Positions 34,901 to 42,429 of a stretch of DNA of 64,000 bases are shown here, piece by piece. This DNA comes from Erpetoichthys calabaricus. Its lineage: Eukaryota; Chordata; Cladistia; Polypteriformes; Polypteridae. Every line of letters begins with the position of its first letter. Position 1 is the first letter of the stretch. The DNA is taken from NCBI RefSeq assembly GCF_900747795.2, contig NC_041405.2:133803946-133867945 (forward strand). The letters run 5' to 3'. The notes under the pieces are model-generated. The model was not told where the DNA came from and did not search any database. It saw only the letters and a list, made by a program, of their open reading frames with translations. A program made the translations under genes and the position numbers.

Positions 34901-36057
34901 CGCTTTGGACTTCAAACCCCGAGGTTGTGGGTTGAAATCCCACCACTGACACTGTGTCATCATAAGCAAGTCTCTTCACCTCCTTGTGCACCAAAAGGAA
35001 AAACTGAAATATAACCAACTGTATCTGAAAATGTTGCGAGTCGCGTTAGATAAAGACGTCAGCCGAACAAGACGTAATAATGTGCGGCTAAAACGACAGT
35101 TTATGGAAAGTATTTCTTGTGTATGTCAGTCAAGCAGTTCCCAGTAGACACTGGCTTGTTATTTTAGCGAATGCCACCTGCGACACATCGTGTTTATTTA
35201 AAACCGCCATTCAACGATTAAACGCTTTGTAGTAACTTTTATAATGTTTGGATTTGAGAGACCGTGACTCGCCCATTAAACTGGCCGGCTCCTGGTTGCG
35301 AAGAACGGTCCGGAGCGAAAAATTATGCACCTGTACTTCACAATCTTTCCTGACGCTCATGGCGTGAGGAGGACAAGATGGAGGTGGAGAGCAAACTTAA
35401 CACTCTTTTAAGGAATCGTTAGCACTCTCGGCACGATGCCTTACAAACCGAAGAGTCTACCGGATTGCTCAAACAATATCATAGGATCGTCCAGAAGTCG
35501 TTTTAAAAGTTACCGTATAAATAATTCTGATTAAATCTGCAGGCGAGTCTGAGCCATAGACGTCAAAATGAATCAACTTGACGTTATGCCTCCGCAAGAA
35601 GTTTGGGCATTTAATTCAGCATCGGAATCACACCCACATCCATGAACTGCGTGTTCCTCTACAAGGTGCGGGAATCAAGAGGAACACACGCGCAGCAAAA
35701 TCGAACGGGTCATCTTCTGCACTTACTATTTTCGGTTATCTCTACGCGTAACGTTCCGGGAAACTGATAAGAAAAAATCCACACCACAGCAAGTAAAACG
35801 AAATGCACCCCATAATCCACAACACGGGGGTGGGATACCTCCTGGATTTCGCCGGTTTCGTCTGCGGTGTTAAACCCAATCGACCCACAAGAAGAAAAAA
35901 AAAGCAACAAAATAATATGAAAACCACATCGTCGTTATGTGCCAACATTCAGCTATAAACGTTTTCACAAAATTATTAACCATCTTACCATGGCTTTGAC
36001 AGTACCTCGTGACGCCGCGAACCCCAGCAATAAAGCTCGAGTGAGAGGAAGCCGCAT
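8996..36057 (-). CDS. gpx4: phospholipid hydroperoxide glutathione peroxidase GPX4 (selenoprotein), 7 coding exons
   Basis: GPX4 reduces phospholipid hydroperoxides in membranes with glutathione, the main block to ferroptosis. Exons (minus): 36057-35989, 18905-18811, 18080-17936, 13257-13106, 12992-12968, 11296-11237, 9028-8996; all introns GT-AG, phases continuous. The product has 192 residues; human mitochondrial GPX4 has 197. Residues 1-22 form a hydrophobic leader ([13 protein letters not shown]...). Met23 ends exon 1 and matches the cytosolic start (MCAQVEDW). The catalytic set is present: Sec68 in NVASKUGKT, Gln103 in FGKQEPG, Trp158-Asn159 in NNIKWNFTK. The C-terminus is [10 protein letters not shown]. 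Exon sizes 145, 152, 25 and 60 agree with the mammalian gene as I recall it. The gene spans 27 kb because its introns are full of transposons. A SECIS follows the stop. Confidence 0.96.
9188..9262 (+). repeat. tRNA-derived SINE head fragment
   Basis: GCATGGCAGTGCAAGTGGTT followed by GGATTTGAACCC resembles pol III A and B boxes at SINE spacing. No tail recognised; in GPX4 intron 6. Confidence 0.45.
9440..10440 (+). mobile_element. Tc1-like transposon, heavily decayed
   Basis: Successive blocks match a Tc1 family by memory: an N-terminal GAGAAAAGCAAGCAATTTTG block near 9605, TGGCTGCTTCTGGAACTAGC near 10086, TTCTGAAGTGTACAGAA near 10157, and a block like [12 protein letters not shown] near 10315-10350 that would hold the third catalytic acid. 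No intact frame remains. It lies in GPX4 intron 6. Confidence 0.7.
10441..10780. other. GPX4 intron 6, nothing recognised
   Basis: No exon or repeat family identified. Confidence 0.4.
10781..10965 (+). repeat. SINE 3'-part fragment
   Basis: GTGATGGACAAGCACTCCAT, CACCCAATGTTGCTGGGATA and CCCCAAATTGGATA follow the order of the 3' half of the tRNA-derived SINE seen complete at 29206-29573, strongly diverged. Confidence 0.55.
11237..11296 (-). CDS. gpx4: GPX4 coding exon 6
   Basis: 60 bp, 20 codons, [20 protein letters not shown]; acceptor AATAAAG, donor GTAAGTAG. Confidence 0.96.
11297..12967. other. GPX4 intron 5, nothing recognised
   Basis: Intronic sequence without an identifiable element; an A-run lies at about 12111-12129. 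Confidence 0.45.
12968..12992 (-). CDS. gpx4: GPX4 coding exon 5 (25-bp micro-exon)
   Basis: Only 25 bp, completing NNIKWNFTK with the catalytic Trp-Asn pair. Acceptor ATTAG, donor GTAAATA. The size equals that of the mammalian exon. Confidence 0.93.
13106..13257 (-). CDS. gpx4: GPX4 coding exon 4
   Basis: 152 bp, begins [16 protein letters not shown] and contains [20 protein letters not shown]. Donor GTAAGTG leaves two bases of the Asn154 codon. Confidence 0.97.
13617..14196 (+). mobile_element. non-autonomous piggyBac-like element with N-terminal ORF
   Basis: Inverted ends CCCCTTAACCGCC (13617) and GGCGGTTAAAGGG (14196) are flanked by TTAT on the left and TTAA on the right, i.e. a TTAA target with one change. 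Inside, 13837-14058 encodes [20 protein letters not shown] followed by an acidic stretch, the N-terminus typical of piggyBac/PGBD transposases. The DDD catalytic core is absent, so only about 75 residues remain. It lies in GPX4 intron 3. Confidence 0.8.
14377..15738 (+). mobile_element. Tc1-like transposon with internal deletion
   Basis: The ends CAGTGCATCCGGAAAGTACT and ...CTTTCCGGATGCACTA are inverted and flanked by TA (14375-14376, 15739-15740), with TIRs of at least 150 bp. The element is 1362 bp, shorter than the usual 1.6 kb, because the 3' part of the transposase gene is deleted. It lies in GPX4 intron 3, antisense to the gene. Confidence 0.93.
14752..15573 (+). CDS. Tc1 transposase, truncated (273 aa)
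   Basis: An open frame with a paired helix-turn-helix DNA-binding region (about residues 10-115: [20 protein letters not shown], then [15 protein letters not shown]). The first catalytic Asp is in [11 protein letters not shown] (about 163) and the second in [11 protein letters not shown] (about 250). The [18 protein letters not shown] block lies between them. The region with the third acid (SPDLNPIE in relatives) is missing: the frame jumps from PKHTQP into TIR sequence and ends FFYF. The usual length is about 340. It should be catalytically dead, though DNA binding could persist. Confidence 0.9.
   Translation: MSEHKPSMKSKELSVDLRDRIVSRQKSGESYRKISAASKVPMSTVASIIRKWKKFKTTRTLPRAGRPSKLSDRGRRALVMKVTKNPMVTLSELQRSSVERGEPSRRTTISTTIHQSGLYGRVARWKPLRSKRHMAARLEFAKRHLKDSQTMRKKILWSDETKIELFGVNGRRHVWRKPDTAHHQANTIPIVKHGGGSIMLWGCFSAAGTGRLVRIKGKMTAAMYRHILDENLLQNALDLRLGRRFIFQQDNDPKHTQPRYQRSGFRTTQFFYF
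15741..16334. other. GPX4 intron 3, nothing recognised
   Basis: No exon, ORF or repeat recognised. Confidence 0.4.
16339..16823. mobile_element. palindromic MITE with TTAA target site
   Basis: Starts CACTAGAATTACCAGAG and ends CTCTGGTAATTCTAGTG, flanked by TTAA on both sides (16335-16338, 16824-16827). Inverted similarity continues inward over much of the 485 bp, so a single strand could fold into a long hairpin. The TTAA duplication and C-starting ends suggest piggyBac mobilisation. There is no convincing transposase; the open frame at 16531-16815 is an accident of the palindrome. Confidence 0.8.
16828..17935. other. GPX4 intron 3, nothing recognised
   Basis: No gene or repeat family identified. 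Confidence 0.4.
17936..18080 (-). CDS. gpx4: GPX4 coding exon 3 with the Sec codon
   Basis: 145 bp, reads [20 protein letters not shown] and on to [11 protein letters not shown] is TGA at 18041-18043. Ordinary gene finders would stop here. Acceptor CTCTGCAG, donor GTAAGTG. Confidence 0.97.
18811..18905 (-). CDS. gpx4: GPX4 coding exon 2
   Basis: Reads [16 protein letters not shown], then [12 protein letters not shown]; acceptor CTCCTGCAG, donor GTGAGCTT. This is the first strand of the thioredoxin-like fold. Confidence 0.95.
18906..19976. other. GPX4 intron 1, 3' part
   Basis: Intronic sequence with T-runs near 19050-19082. No exon recognised. Confidence 0.45.
19977..21346 (-). mobile_element. 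L2-type LINE, 5' truncated
   Basis: Reads on the minus strand. The RT box YHCYADD lies at about 21042-21062 and is preceded by [19 protein letters not shown]. After it comes the C-terminal part (20957-20214): [73 protein letters not shown], and [20 protein letters not shown]. The 3'UTR at about 19977-20060 includes CAGACGCTCTTATCCAGAGC, common in fish LINE/SINE tails. The frame from YADD to the end looks nearly open, so the copy is fairly young. Endonuclease and N-terminal RT are missing. Confidence 0.88.
21347..22362. other. GPX4 intron 1, nothing recognised
   Basis: No exon or element identified. Confidence 0.4.
22375..22600. repeat. 68-bp perfect inverted arms at the Penelope left end
   Basis: 22375-22442 is the exact reverse complement of 22533-22600, with a 90-nt loop between them (22443-22532). 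The loop carries the terminal-repeat copy of the hammerhead-like segment in inverted orientation. As RNA or single-stranded DNA this would form a very stable hairpin. Confidence 0.9.
25178..25219 (+). ncRNA. hammerhead-ribozyme-like motif in the Penelope terminal repeat
   Basis: The core CUGAGGA (25182-25188) is followed by helix II GAGACUU/AAGUCUC with loop GGAU (25190-25207) and then GAAA (25208-25211). Helix III would be the tiny AUAU (25211-25214), cleavage would fall after U25215, and helix I is GAGA/UCUC (25178-25181 with 25216-25219). One extra A (25189) lies between the core and helix II. Penelope elements are known to carry minimal hammerheads in their terminal repeats; activity is not shown here. 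Confidence 0.6.
25274..26639. other. GPX4 intron 1, nothing recognised
   Basis: Intronic sequence; A-run near 25639-25653; no element identified. Confidence 0.4.
26640..26860 (-). repeat. tRNA-derived SINE, diverged copy
   Basis: Follows the order of the full SINE at 29206-29573: GAGTGCAAGGCAGGAACCAA, then TGCAGGGCACACTTAC, then a CTTGTGGGAGGGAAAATTC block, then GGGGAGACCCTTGCAAA. It is diverged, with the tRNA-like head lost or unrecognisable. Confidence 0.65.
26985..28412 (+). mobile_element. L2-like LINE, 5' truncated, decayed
   Basis: Starts within the [16 protein letters not shown] at about 27037-27078 with the YADD box at 27049-27060, then [14 protein letters not shown]. After a frame change come [49 protein letters not shown] and [11 protein letters not shown] (27492-27896). 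The 3'UTR ends with GTAAAGCACTATGAGC and GTGCTATATAAATAAATG, a typical L2 tail. It has at least one stop and one frameshift. It differs from the copy at 19977-21346. Confidence 0.87.
28413..29205. other. GPX4 intron 1, poly-A/poly-T patch
   Basis: Contains a poly-A then poly-T patch at about 28902-28946. No gene recognised. Confidence 0.4.
29206..29573 (-). mobile_element. tRNA-derived SINE, full length
   Basis: On the minus strand it begins GGGCGGCACGGTGGCGCAGT, with A box TGGCGCAGTGG and B box GGTTCGATTCC, and ends with GGAT repeats. The target site TAAACAATATTAT is duplicated on both sides (about 29189-29201 and 29570-29582). The type-2 pol III promoter and simple-repeat tail mark a SINE. 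Other copies of the family are at 40561-40933 and 42093-42429. Confidence 0.93.
29574..30339. other. GPX4 intron 1, nothing recognised
   Basis: No element or exon identified. Confidence 0.4.
30340..30730 (+). repeat. diverged SINE interrupted by a second repeat
   Basis: CACCTCCAAAACCGCCCTGA... up to 30480 and CACAATAGGCTGACCTAGAT...GGACAGATGG (30680-30725) look like the two halves of the GGAT-tailed SINE. Between them lies 30484-30664. Confidence 0.5.
30484..30664 (-). repeat. nested tRNA-like SINE fragment
   Basis: TTTATATAGCGCTTTTCTCA at one end and, on the minus strand, a B-box-like GGTTCGAATCCCG at about 30590-30605. Similar TTTAT(A/G)TAGCGCTTTTC ends occur at 31729-31750 and 62397-62416. 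Confidence 0.55.
30731..33824. other. GPX4 intron 1, low-complexity and unassigned
   Basis: AT-rich intronic sequence with a T-run near 31205-31219, an (AAAT)n stretch at 31313-31349 and an (AAT)n patch at about 31700-31720. No exon recognised. Confidence 0.45.
33823..34361. mobile_element. hAT-type MITE
   Basis: Starts CAGGGGTCCTCAATCACGGT and ends with the near complement ACTGTGATTGAGGACCCCCG; inverted ends extend about 55 bp (GGTCCTGGAGGGCCACAG...). The flanks CTATACAC and CTATATAC form an 8-bp target duplication with one difference, the hAT signature. No coding sequence. It lies in GPX4 intron 1. Confidence 0.82.
34870..35075 (+). repeat. V-SINE-like tRNA-derived SINE
   Basis: Head GTGGTGCTGTCCTTAACGC, B box GGTTGAAATCC (34931-34941), then CAAGTCTCTTCACCTCCTTG and a tail CGCGTTAGATAAAGACGTCA that resembles the GATAAA-GCGTC tails of vertebrate V-SINEs. 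Confidence 0.65.
35076..35988. other. GPX4 intron 1, 5' end
   Basis: CpG content rises toward the GPX4 promoter. No separate gene recognised. Confidence 0.4.
35989..36057 (-). CDS. gpx4: GPX4 coding exon 1 (mitochondrial leader)
   Basis: Encodes 23 residues, [16 protein letters not shown]... to the final ATG, followed by GTAAGATG. Arg plus a leucine-rich run suits a mitochondrial presequence. The last codon is the second, cytosolic start. An upstream in-frame Met exists (36192), but the 23-residue start matches the family length better. Confidence 0.85.
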
Positions 36058-36200
36058 AACCACTCTTACGACATTAATGTACAAGTCCCACCTACATGCG
36101 CATAAGGGAGGGCGTTCCTGTCGCCATTTTGGATCGCAGTGACTTATATTTTCGCGCAAAACATATATAGCGAGTACAGAACCTAGAGCCAAAATGGAAT
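36058..36200 (-). promoter_or_regulatory. GPX4 promoter / 5'UTR region
   Basis: On the minus strand, upstream of the exon 1 ATG, there is a YY1-like CCAAAATGGCGAC (36119-36131), an E2F-like GCGCGAAA (about 36152-36160) and a TATATA run (about 36164-36171). The true transcription start is not determined. Confidence 0.45.
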
Positions 36201-36741
36201 CTGCGCTGTTTCCTCTAGGCCTCTTTTAATTTTGTTAGTTCATTAGTTGACTTATATGTCAATCATTATAATTTGCTTGGGGATAGCCAATCCTGAAAGT
36301 TGACACGCCCCGAACGTGATGACGCCACGGTGAAATAAATCTGCAGACTACTGTGAAGGATGTGAATTTGAGGGCAAAGGTCGGTATTTTTTTTCCAAAG
36401 TTCTATATTGCCGCAATTTGTGCTGTAATTACATGGACATTTACGAAAGAAAAATGCTCTCAGTTGCAAAACAAAACAAATAACTACAGTGGTATCCTCT
36501 GAACACATTTGGTCATCAGTTGAAAATTATATTAGGCAGAGAGAGAACAATATTACAGAAAAGAAAAAAGATCACCCAAAGAAGAAGAAATTAAGATGTT
36601 TTCACTTAATTTATCAAATATACTGGTATATAGTCAGGTTGTAGACATAACTATAAACAAGTTAAAGTGGTGTAAGTTCACAGAAAGATTATATAAAACT
36701 ACCAATAGTGTGTTTTTATTTCATTTGTGAAAGAGCAGATA
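36201..36741. other. intergenic, nothing recognised
   Basis: Between the GPX4 promoter and a Tc1 fragment; no gene. Confidence 0.4.
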
Positions 36742-36990
36742 CAGTGGCACAAAAAAGTATATGAACTCTTTGGGATTACCTGGTGTTCTGCATCGACTGG
36801 TCACAAAGTGTGATATGATCTTCATCTAAGTCGCAGGTATAGATAAACAATGATATGCTTATGCAAATAAGACATAAACAAGTATAATCCTTTGTGTGTT
36901 TATTGATCACACATATCAAACAATCAGTGTGCAGTGGAAAAAGTAGGTGAACCTTTGGATTTAATGTCTAGTTGAGCTCATGGACAGAGT
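36742..36990 (+). mobile_element. Tc1-like 5' end fragment
   Basis: ACAGTGGCACAAAAAAGTAT preceded by T (TA at 36740-36741), then TGGTCACAAAG, GATCTTCATCTAAGTCGCAG and GGAAAAAGTAGGTGAACC, the order of the 5' end of a fish Tc1 family with long TIRs. The rest is missing. Confidence 0.75.
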
Positions 36991-37147
36991 TTAAGTGGTG
37001 TACTAAGTTATTATAATGCAGTAAGTATTAAATAAAGGATATTTTTTTAGTAATTTTTATAAGGCCATGTTTAATGTAAACATATTAATAATCTACTTAT
37101 TGGGTACACTGTGATGCAGTGGTAGTGCCGCTGCCTCATAGTAAGGG
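36991..37147. other. short unassigned spacer
   Basis: No recognised element. Confidence 0.3.
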
Positions 37148-37155
37148 GGTCTAGA

Positions 37156-37952
37156 GCAAGGGTAGGCAACGTCGGTCCTGGAGTGCCACAGTATGTGCAG
37201 GTTTTTGTTCCAACCCAGTTCCTTAACGAGAACTCAATTATTGCTGATGAAGCACATATTGCTTAAGTGACATTTTAGTGCTTCATTTTAGTGGTCTCGC
37301 TTGTTAAGGTTCTCCAACCTTAATTGCTTATTTCAAACTTAAACTGCTGCATTCAGTGTTTTAATTGCTCCTTATTAGCAATAAGATGTAAAAGACAAAG
37401 CAGCCAGCAGTTCTCCAGCTAGCTTTTTTCCAATTACATCTGTGTGTGTTCATCATGCACGGTTTGATTTAATAAAACACTTAATAGAAAAATGTGACAG
37501 ACTGAAAATGATCTGTTTTAGGCTTCAAATCATTTGGATGATATCCTTGGAAAGGAAAAAAATCTACGATATAAAAGCCTTACATTGCACAGACTAACAA
37601 GCCATAAAATTAAATAAGGTCTGAGATTGGCAATGATTGGTTTCTAATTAAGCAATTGGGTTGAATGAAAACCTGTAGCCACTGCGGCTCACCAGGACCG
37701 ACATTGCCTACCCCTGTTTTACATCTTATTGCTAATAAGGAGCAATTAAAACACTGAATGCAGCAGTTTAAGATTGAAATAAGCAATTAAGGTTGGAGAA
37801 CCTTAACAAGCGAGACCACTAAAATGAAGCATTAAAATGTCACTTAAGCAATATGTGCTTCATCAGCAATAATTGAGTTCTCGTTAAGGAACTGGGTTGG
37901 AACAAAAACCTGCACATACTGTGGCACTCCAGGACCGACGTTGCCTACCCCT
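37156..37952. mobile_element. fold-back hAT-type element
   Basis: Flanked by the perfect 8-bp duplication GGTCTAGA (37148-37155, 37953-37960). The left arm (about 37162-37395) and right arm (about 37715-37950) are almost perfect inverted copies of about 230 bp. The middle contains a further end-like sequence (CTCACCAGGACCGACATTGC, near 37688-37708). It reads as a whole MITE plus an extra inverted half, mobilised as one unit because the target duplication lies outside both. No coding sequence. Confidence 0.87.
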
Positions 37953-37961
37953 GGTCTAGAG

Positions 37962-38240
37962 GGTCACACCTTGAGTGCTCCCTGCATGGAGCTTGCACGT
38001 GGATGTTCATGGGTTTGCTCTGGTTTCTTCCCACAGTCCAAAGAAATGCAGCTTAGGTGAATTGGTGATGTTAAATTGTCCCATGATGTGTGTCTGTGTG
38101 TTCACCCTGCGATGGGCTGACGTCCTGTCCAAGGGTGGTTCCTGCTTTATGCCTGTTGCTTTCTTGCTGGGTTAGGCTCCAGCTGCCCCCTGCCCTGGAT
38201 AAGCAGATTTCAAGGGTGGATGGATCAATGGATACTGTGA
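37962..38240 (+). repeat. GGAT-tailed SINE, head missing
   Basis: CTCCCTGCATGGAGCTTGCA, TTTCTTCCCACAGTCCAAAG, GATGGGCTGACGTCCTGTCC, TTAGGCTCCAGCTGCCCCC and tail GGTGGATGGATCAATGGAT follow the order of the full family; the pol III boxes are absent. Confidence 0.75.
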
Positions 38241-38985
38241 TCTGTCCAGCCCAAAGCAACTCTGTCTTGCATGTCTTCTATCCTTAAAGCAAACAGAGAA
38301 ATATGTTGTACAATTTCAATTACAAATTACTTTATTGTTTCAGATTTAGCAAAGTGAGAAAAGTCACTTCAGCATTTATGTTTTGTCTACACTGTTTTGT
38401 TCTTTTGCACGTCCAAAAGACGCTACCGTCAGCAAAATGGTGTGTTTCAGCATGAGCAATTGGAACTATAGTGTGTGCGTGCCTTGTAATTATGCCTGCC
38501 TGCACAAACAGTGGTGCAGCAGTCTGAGCAAATCTGCATCACACGTCACATTCATCCCTGTGACAAAATATTTAAAAAACAAAAATGTGTTATCTCACTA
38601 TTTTATGAAGCAAATTGATAACAGAAAATGCTCTAACGTTCTTATCATTCGTACCTGTGTTATACCATGTGTACATTCTGACTTCTTAAAATAAGGAAGT
38701 GCTTATTTTGTCACAATTAAAATGCAGAGAAAAATTGTTTTCTGTCATTTAAATATTGTTTTCAGTATTTTTGTACTTTTTTGTACTTTTGAAGTTTTAA
38801 ATGTGTTAACGTAACTGAGACTCACTTCATATTGGAAATTTACATTGTGAACAATTTACCATATTGGACAGGGGTTGTAATGTAAATATGTAGCAGTACA
38901 GCTGAGACGAAAAATGTAGGTATTTTTTTATGACTTGCTTGGACCCCTCAAATCTAAATGTGAAACGCTGAATGTGGTTGAACAT
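38241..38985. other. intergenic, nothing recognised
   Basis: No gene or known repeat recognised. Confidence 0.4.
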
Positions 38986-39612
38986 ACTTTGGCACAAATG
39001 ACCTCAAACAAGCACATCCATGCTCTTCACCAACACCAGTGTTCTACAAGGCTGCTGCCTCAGTGCACTACTTTACAGTCTTTTCACCTATGACAGTGCA
39101 GCAAAATGTGAGGGCAACAGCATCATCAAGTTCACCACTGCGGCTGGCCTCATCAGCAGCAATAATGAGGCTACCTACAGGTGGGAGGTAAAAGACCTGA
39201 CTGTATGGTGCCATTACAACAACTCTTCATGAAAGTGTATAAAACAAAGGAGGTCATTGTTGATTTCGGAAAGAACAAAGGCAGTCATGCTCCACTCCAC
39301 ATCAGCAGCTCCCTTGTCCAGATAGTTAGCAGCTTCAGGATGCCCAGATCACTGAGTGCCTTTCACGTTGAGTCAACACCACCTGCATCCTCAAAAAGGC
39401 TCAGCAAAGGCTGTTTTTTTCTGAGGAGGCTAAAGGGCTTTAGGGTGGAAATCAAAACACTCTTGAACTTTTACCACTGCACTATTGAAAGTATCCTGAC
39501 TGAATATATCACAGTGTGGTTTGGCAAACTGACATGGCAGGGTCACAAACTCCTCCAAAGGATTGTTTGTACCATTTTTAAAATAATTGGGGCTGACCCT
39601 GAAACAGCTTAA
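38986..39612 (+). mobile_element. LINE RT fragment (Rex1-like?)
   Basis: NTSVLQGCCLSALLYSLFTY, NSIIKFTTAAGLISSNNEAT, RWEVKDLTVWC, then after a frame change FGKNKGSHAPLHISSS, FFLRRLKGFRVEIK, FYHCTIESILTEYITVWFGK and LLQRIVCTIFKIIGA. This is the palm-to-thumb part of a fish non-LTR RT; the YADD/FADD box is lost and the frame is broken. Clade assigned from memory. Confidence 0.75.
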
Positions 39613-39922
39613 CCCATAGGAAAATGTTACTCCTCAAAGGTTGATCTTTGATGGCTAGTGAGACTTAAAAGAGATTCTCCTTTAGGTTTCAGTTAAGAAT
39701 TAGGTTTGTCACAGATGTTTCTCCTAAAATTCCGCAGGAGAAATACTGTAGCTTTAGACAAAAAGAAGATATCAGATACAACTGAGGTAGAAGGAGTCCC
39801 AGTTGAGAATTTGGTTGGAGAAGCACATTCCATTTTGTGAGATCTCTGTCTAGTCTTGTTTTAATTTCATCCAAGATTTCATGTTTTTTACTTTGCAGTA
39901 TTTAAGATATAATATATATATA
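39613..39922. other. intergenic, nothing recognised
   Basis: May be the decayed LINE tail; includes a short (AT)n run at 39911-39925. Confidence 0.35.
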
Positions 39923-40090
39923 TATCCATCCATCCATTATCCAACCCGCTATATCCTAACTACAGGGTCACAGGGGTCTGCTGGAGCCAATCCAAGCCAA
40001 CACAGGGTGCAAGGCAGGAAACAATCCCCGGGCAGGGCACACACACACACTAGGGACAATTTAGGGTCGCCAATGCACCTAACCTAACCT
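39923..40090 (-). repeat. GGAT-tailed SINE, 3' part
   Basis: ATCCATCCATCCATTATCCA, then CACAGGGTGCAAGGCAGGAA and CACTAGGGACAATTTAGGGT. A minus-strand copy without the tRNA head. Confidence 0.8.
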
Positions 40091-40099
40091 ATATATAAT

Positions 40100-40195
40100 A
40101 TCTTGTAGTCACACAGCCATCAGTAGTGGGATTTGAACCCACACCTCACGGTTTGAAGCCCAAATCCTTAACCACTATGCCACACTGCCTGCCTG
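40100..40195 (-). repeat. tRNA-like SINE fragment
   Basis: GGGATTTGAACCCACACCTC reads as a minus-strand B box, followed by TTAACCACTATGCCACACTG as the A-box side. The length and order fit a SINE head. Confidence 0.6.
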
Positions 40196-40560
40196 TTCTT
40201 CTAGACTGAGTGTGATCTAATTGGAGCACAGCAATATAAATTAGAACAACTAATAGTGTTAATCAGAAAGGATTAAGGTTTTGTAATAATAGTGTTACAG
40301 TTAGGTCCATAAATATTTGGACAGAGACAACTTTTTTCTAATTTTGGTTCTGTACATTACGACAATGAATTTTAAATGAAACAACTCAGATGCGGTTGAA
40401 GTGCAGACTTTCAGCTTTAATTCAGTGGGGTGAACAAAACGATTGCATAAAAATGTGAGGGAACTAAAGTATTTTTTAACACAATTCCTTTATTTCAGGG
40501 GCTCAAAAGTAATTGGACAATTGACTCAAAGGCTATTTCATGGGCAGGTGTGGGCAAGTC

Positions 40561-40933
40561 ATTATCCATCCATCCATTTTCCAACCCGCTGAATCCAAAC
40601 ACAGGGTCACGGGGGTCTGCTGGAGCCAATCCCAGCCAACACAGGGCACAAGGCAGGAAACAATCCCGGGCAGGGTGCCAACCCACCGCAGGACACACAC
40701 ACAAACACACCCACACACCAAGCACACACTAGGGCCAATTTAGAATCGCCAATCCACCTAACCTGCATGTCTTTGGACTGTGGGAGGAAACCGGAGCGCC
40801 CGGAGGAAACCCACACAGACACGGGGAGAACATGCAAACTCCACGCAGGGAGGACCTGGGAATCGAACCCAGGTCCCCAGATCTCCCAACTGCGAGGCAG
40901 CAGCGCTACCCACTGCGCCACCGTGCCGCCCAG
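40561..40933 (-). mobile_element. tRNA-derived SINE, full length, in a Tc1 TIR region
   Basis: Same family and nearly the same sequence as 29206-29573, with A box TGGCGCAGTGG and B box GGTTCGATTCC on the minus strand. The host site GTCATTAT appears on both sides. Confidence 0.93.
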
Positions 40934-42092
40934 TCCGTCATTATGTCATTATCAATTAAGCAGATAAAAGGCCTGGAGTTGATTTGAGGTGTGGTGCTTG
41001 CATGTGGAAGATTTTGCTGTGAACAGACATCATGCGGTCAGAGGAGCTCTCCATGCAGGTGAAAGAAGCCATCCTTAAGCTGCGAAAACAGAAAAAACCC
41101 ATCTGAGAAATTGCTACAATATTATGAGTGGCAAAATCTACAGTTTGGTACATCCTGAGAAAGAAAGCAAGCACTGGTGAACTCAGCAACGCAAAAAGAC
41201 CTGGACGTCCACGGAAGACAACAGTGGTGGATGATCACAGAATCATTTCCATGGTGAAAAGAAACCCCTTCACAACAGCCAACCAAGTGAACAACACTCT
41301 CCAGGGGGTAGGTGTATCGATATCCAAGTCTACCATAAAGAGAAGACTGCATGAAAGTAAATACAGAGGGTGCACTGCAAGGTGCAAGCCACTCATAAGC
41401 CTCAAGAACAGAAAGGCTAGATTGGACTTTGCTAAAGAACATCTAAAAAAGCCAGCACAGTTCTGGAAAAACATTCTTTGGACAGATAAAACCAAGATCA
41501 ACCTCTACCAGAATGATGGCAAGAAAAAAAGTATGGAGAAGGCGTGGAACAGCTCATTATCCAAAGCATAGCACATCATCTGTAAAACACGGTGGAGGCA
41601 GTGTGATGGCTTGGGCGTGCATGGCTGCCAGTGGCACTGGGACACTAGTGTTTATTGATGATGTGACACTGGACAGAAGCAGCCGAATGAATTCTGAGGT
41701 GTTCAGAGACATACTGTCTGCTCAAATCCAGCTAAATGCAGTCAAATTGATTGGGCGGCATTTCATGATACAGATGGACAATGACCCAAAACATACAGCC
41801 AAAGCAACCCAGGAGTTTATTAAAGCAAAGAAGTGAAAAATTCTTGAATGGCCAAGTCAGTCACCTGATCTTTACCCAATTGAGCATGCATTTCACTTGC
41901 TGAAGACTAAACTTCGGACAGAAAGGCCCACAAACAGCAACTGAAAGCCGCTGCAGTAAAGGCCTGGCAGAGCATTAAAAAGGAGGAAACCCAGCATCTG
42001 GTGATGTCCATGAGTTCAAGACTTCAGGCTGTCATTGCCAGCAAAGGGTTTTCAACTAAGTATTAGAAATGAACATTTTATTTCCAGTTATT

Positions 42093-42429
42093 TCCATCCA
42101 TCCATTGTCCAACCCGCTGAATCCGAACACAGGGTCACGGGGGTCTGCTGGAGCCAATCCCAGCCAACACAGGGCACAAGGCAGGAACCAATCCCGGGCA
42201 GGGTGCCAACCCACCGCAGGACACACACAAACACACCCACACACCAAGCACACACTAGGGCCAATTTAGAATTGCCAATCCACCTAACCTGCATGTCTTT
42301 GGACTGTGGGAGGGAACCCACCCAGACACGGGGAGAACATGCAAACTCCATGCAGGGAGGACCCAGGAAGTGAACCCGGGTCTCCTTACTGCGAGGCAGC
42401 AATGCTACCACTGCGCCACCGTGCCGCCC
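42093..42429 (-). mobile_element. tRNA-derived SINE, near full length, in the same Tc1
   Basis: Same family and same orientation as the copy at 40561. The target duplication TCCAGTTATTT flanks it. A deletion removes part of the region after GGACTGTGGGAGG. Confidence 0.92.

Noticed and set aside
36058-36192. Upstream Met giving a GPX4 N-terminus 45 residues longer
   Set aside because: The reading overlaps the promoter-like YY1 and TATA motifs, and the 192-residue form fits family length.
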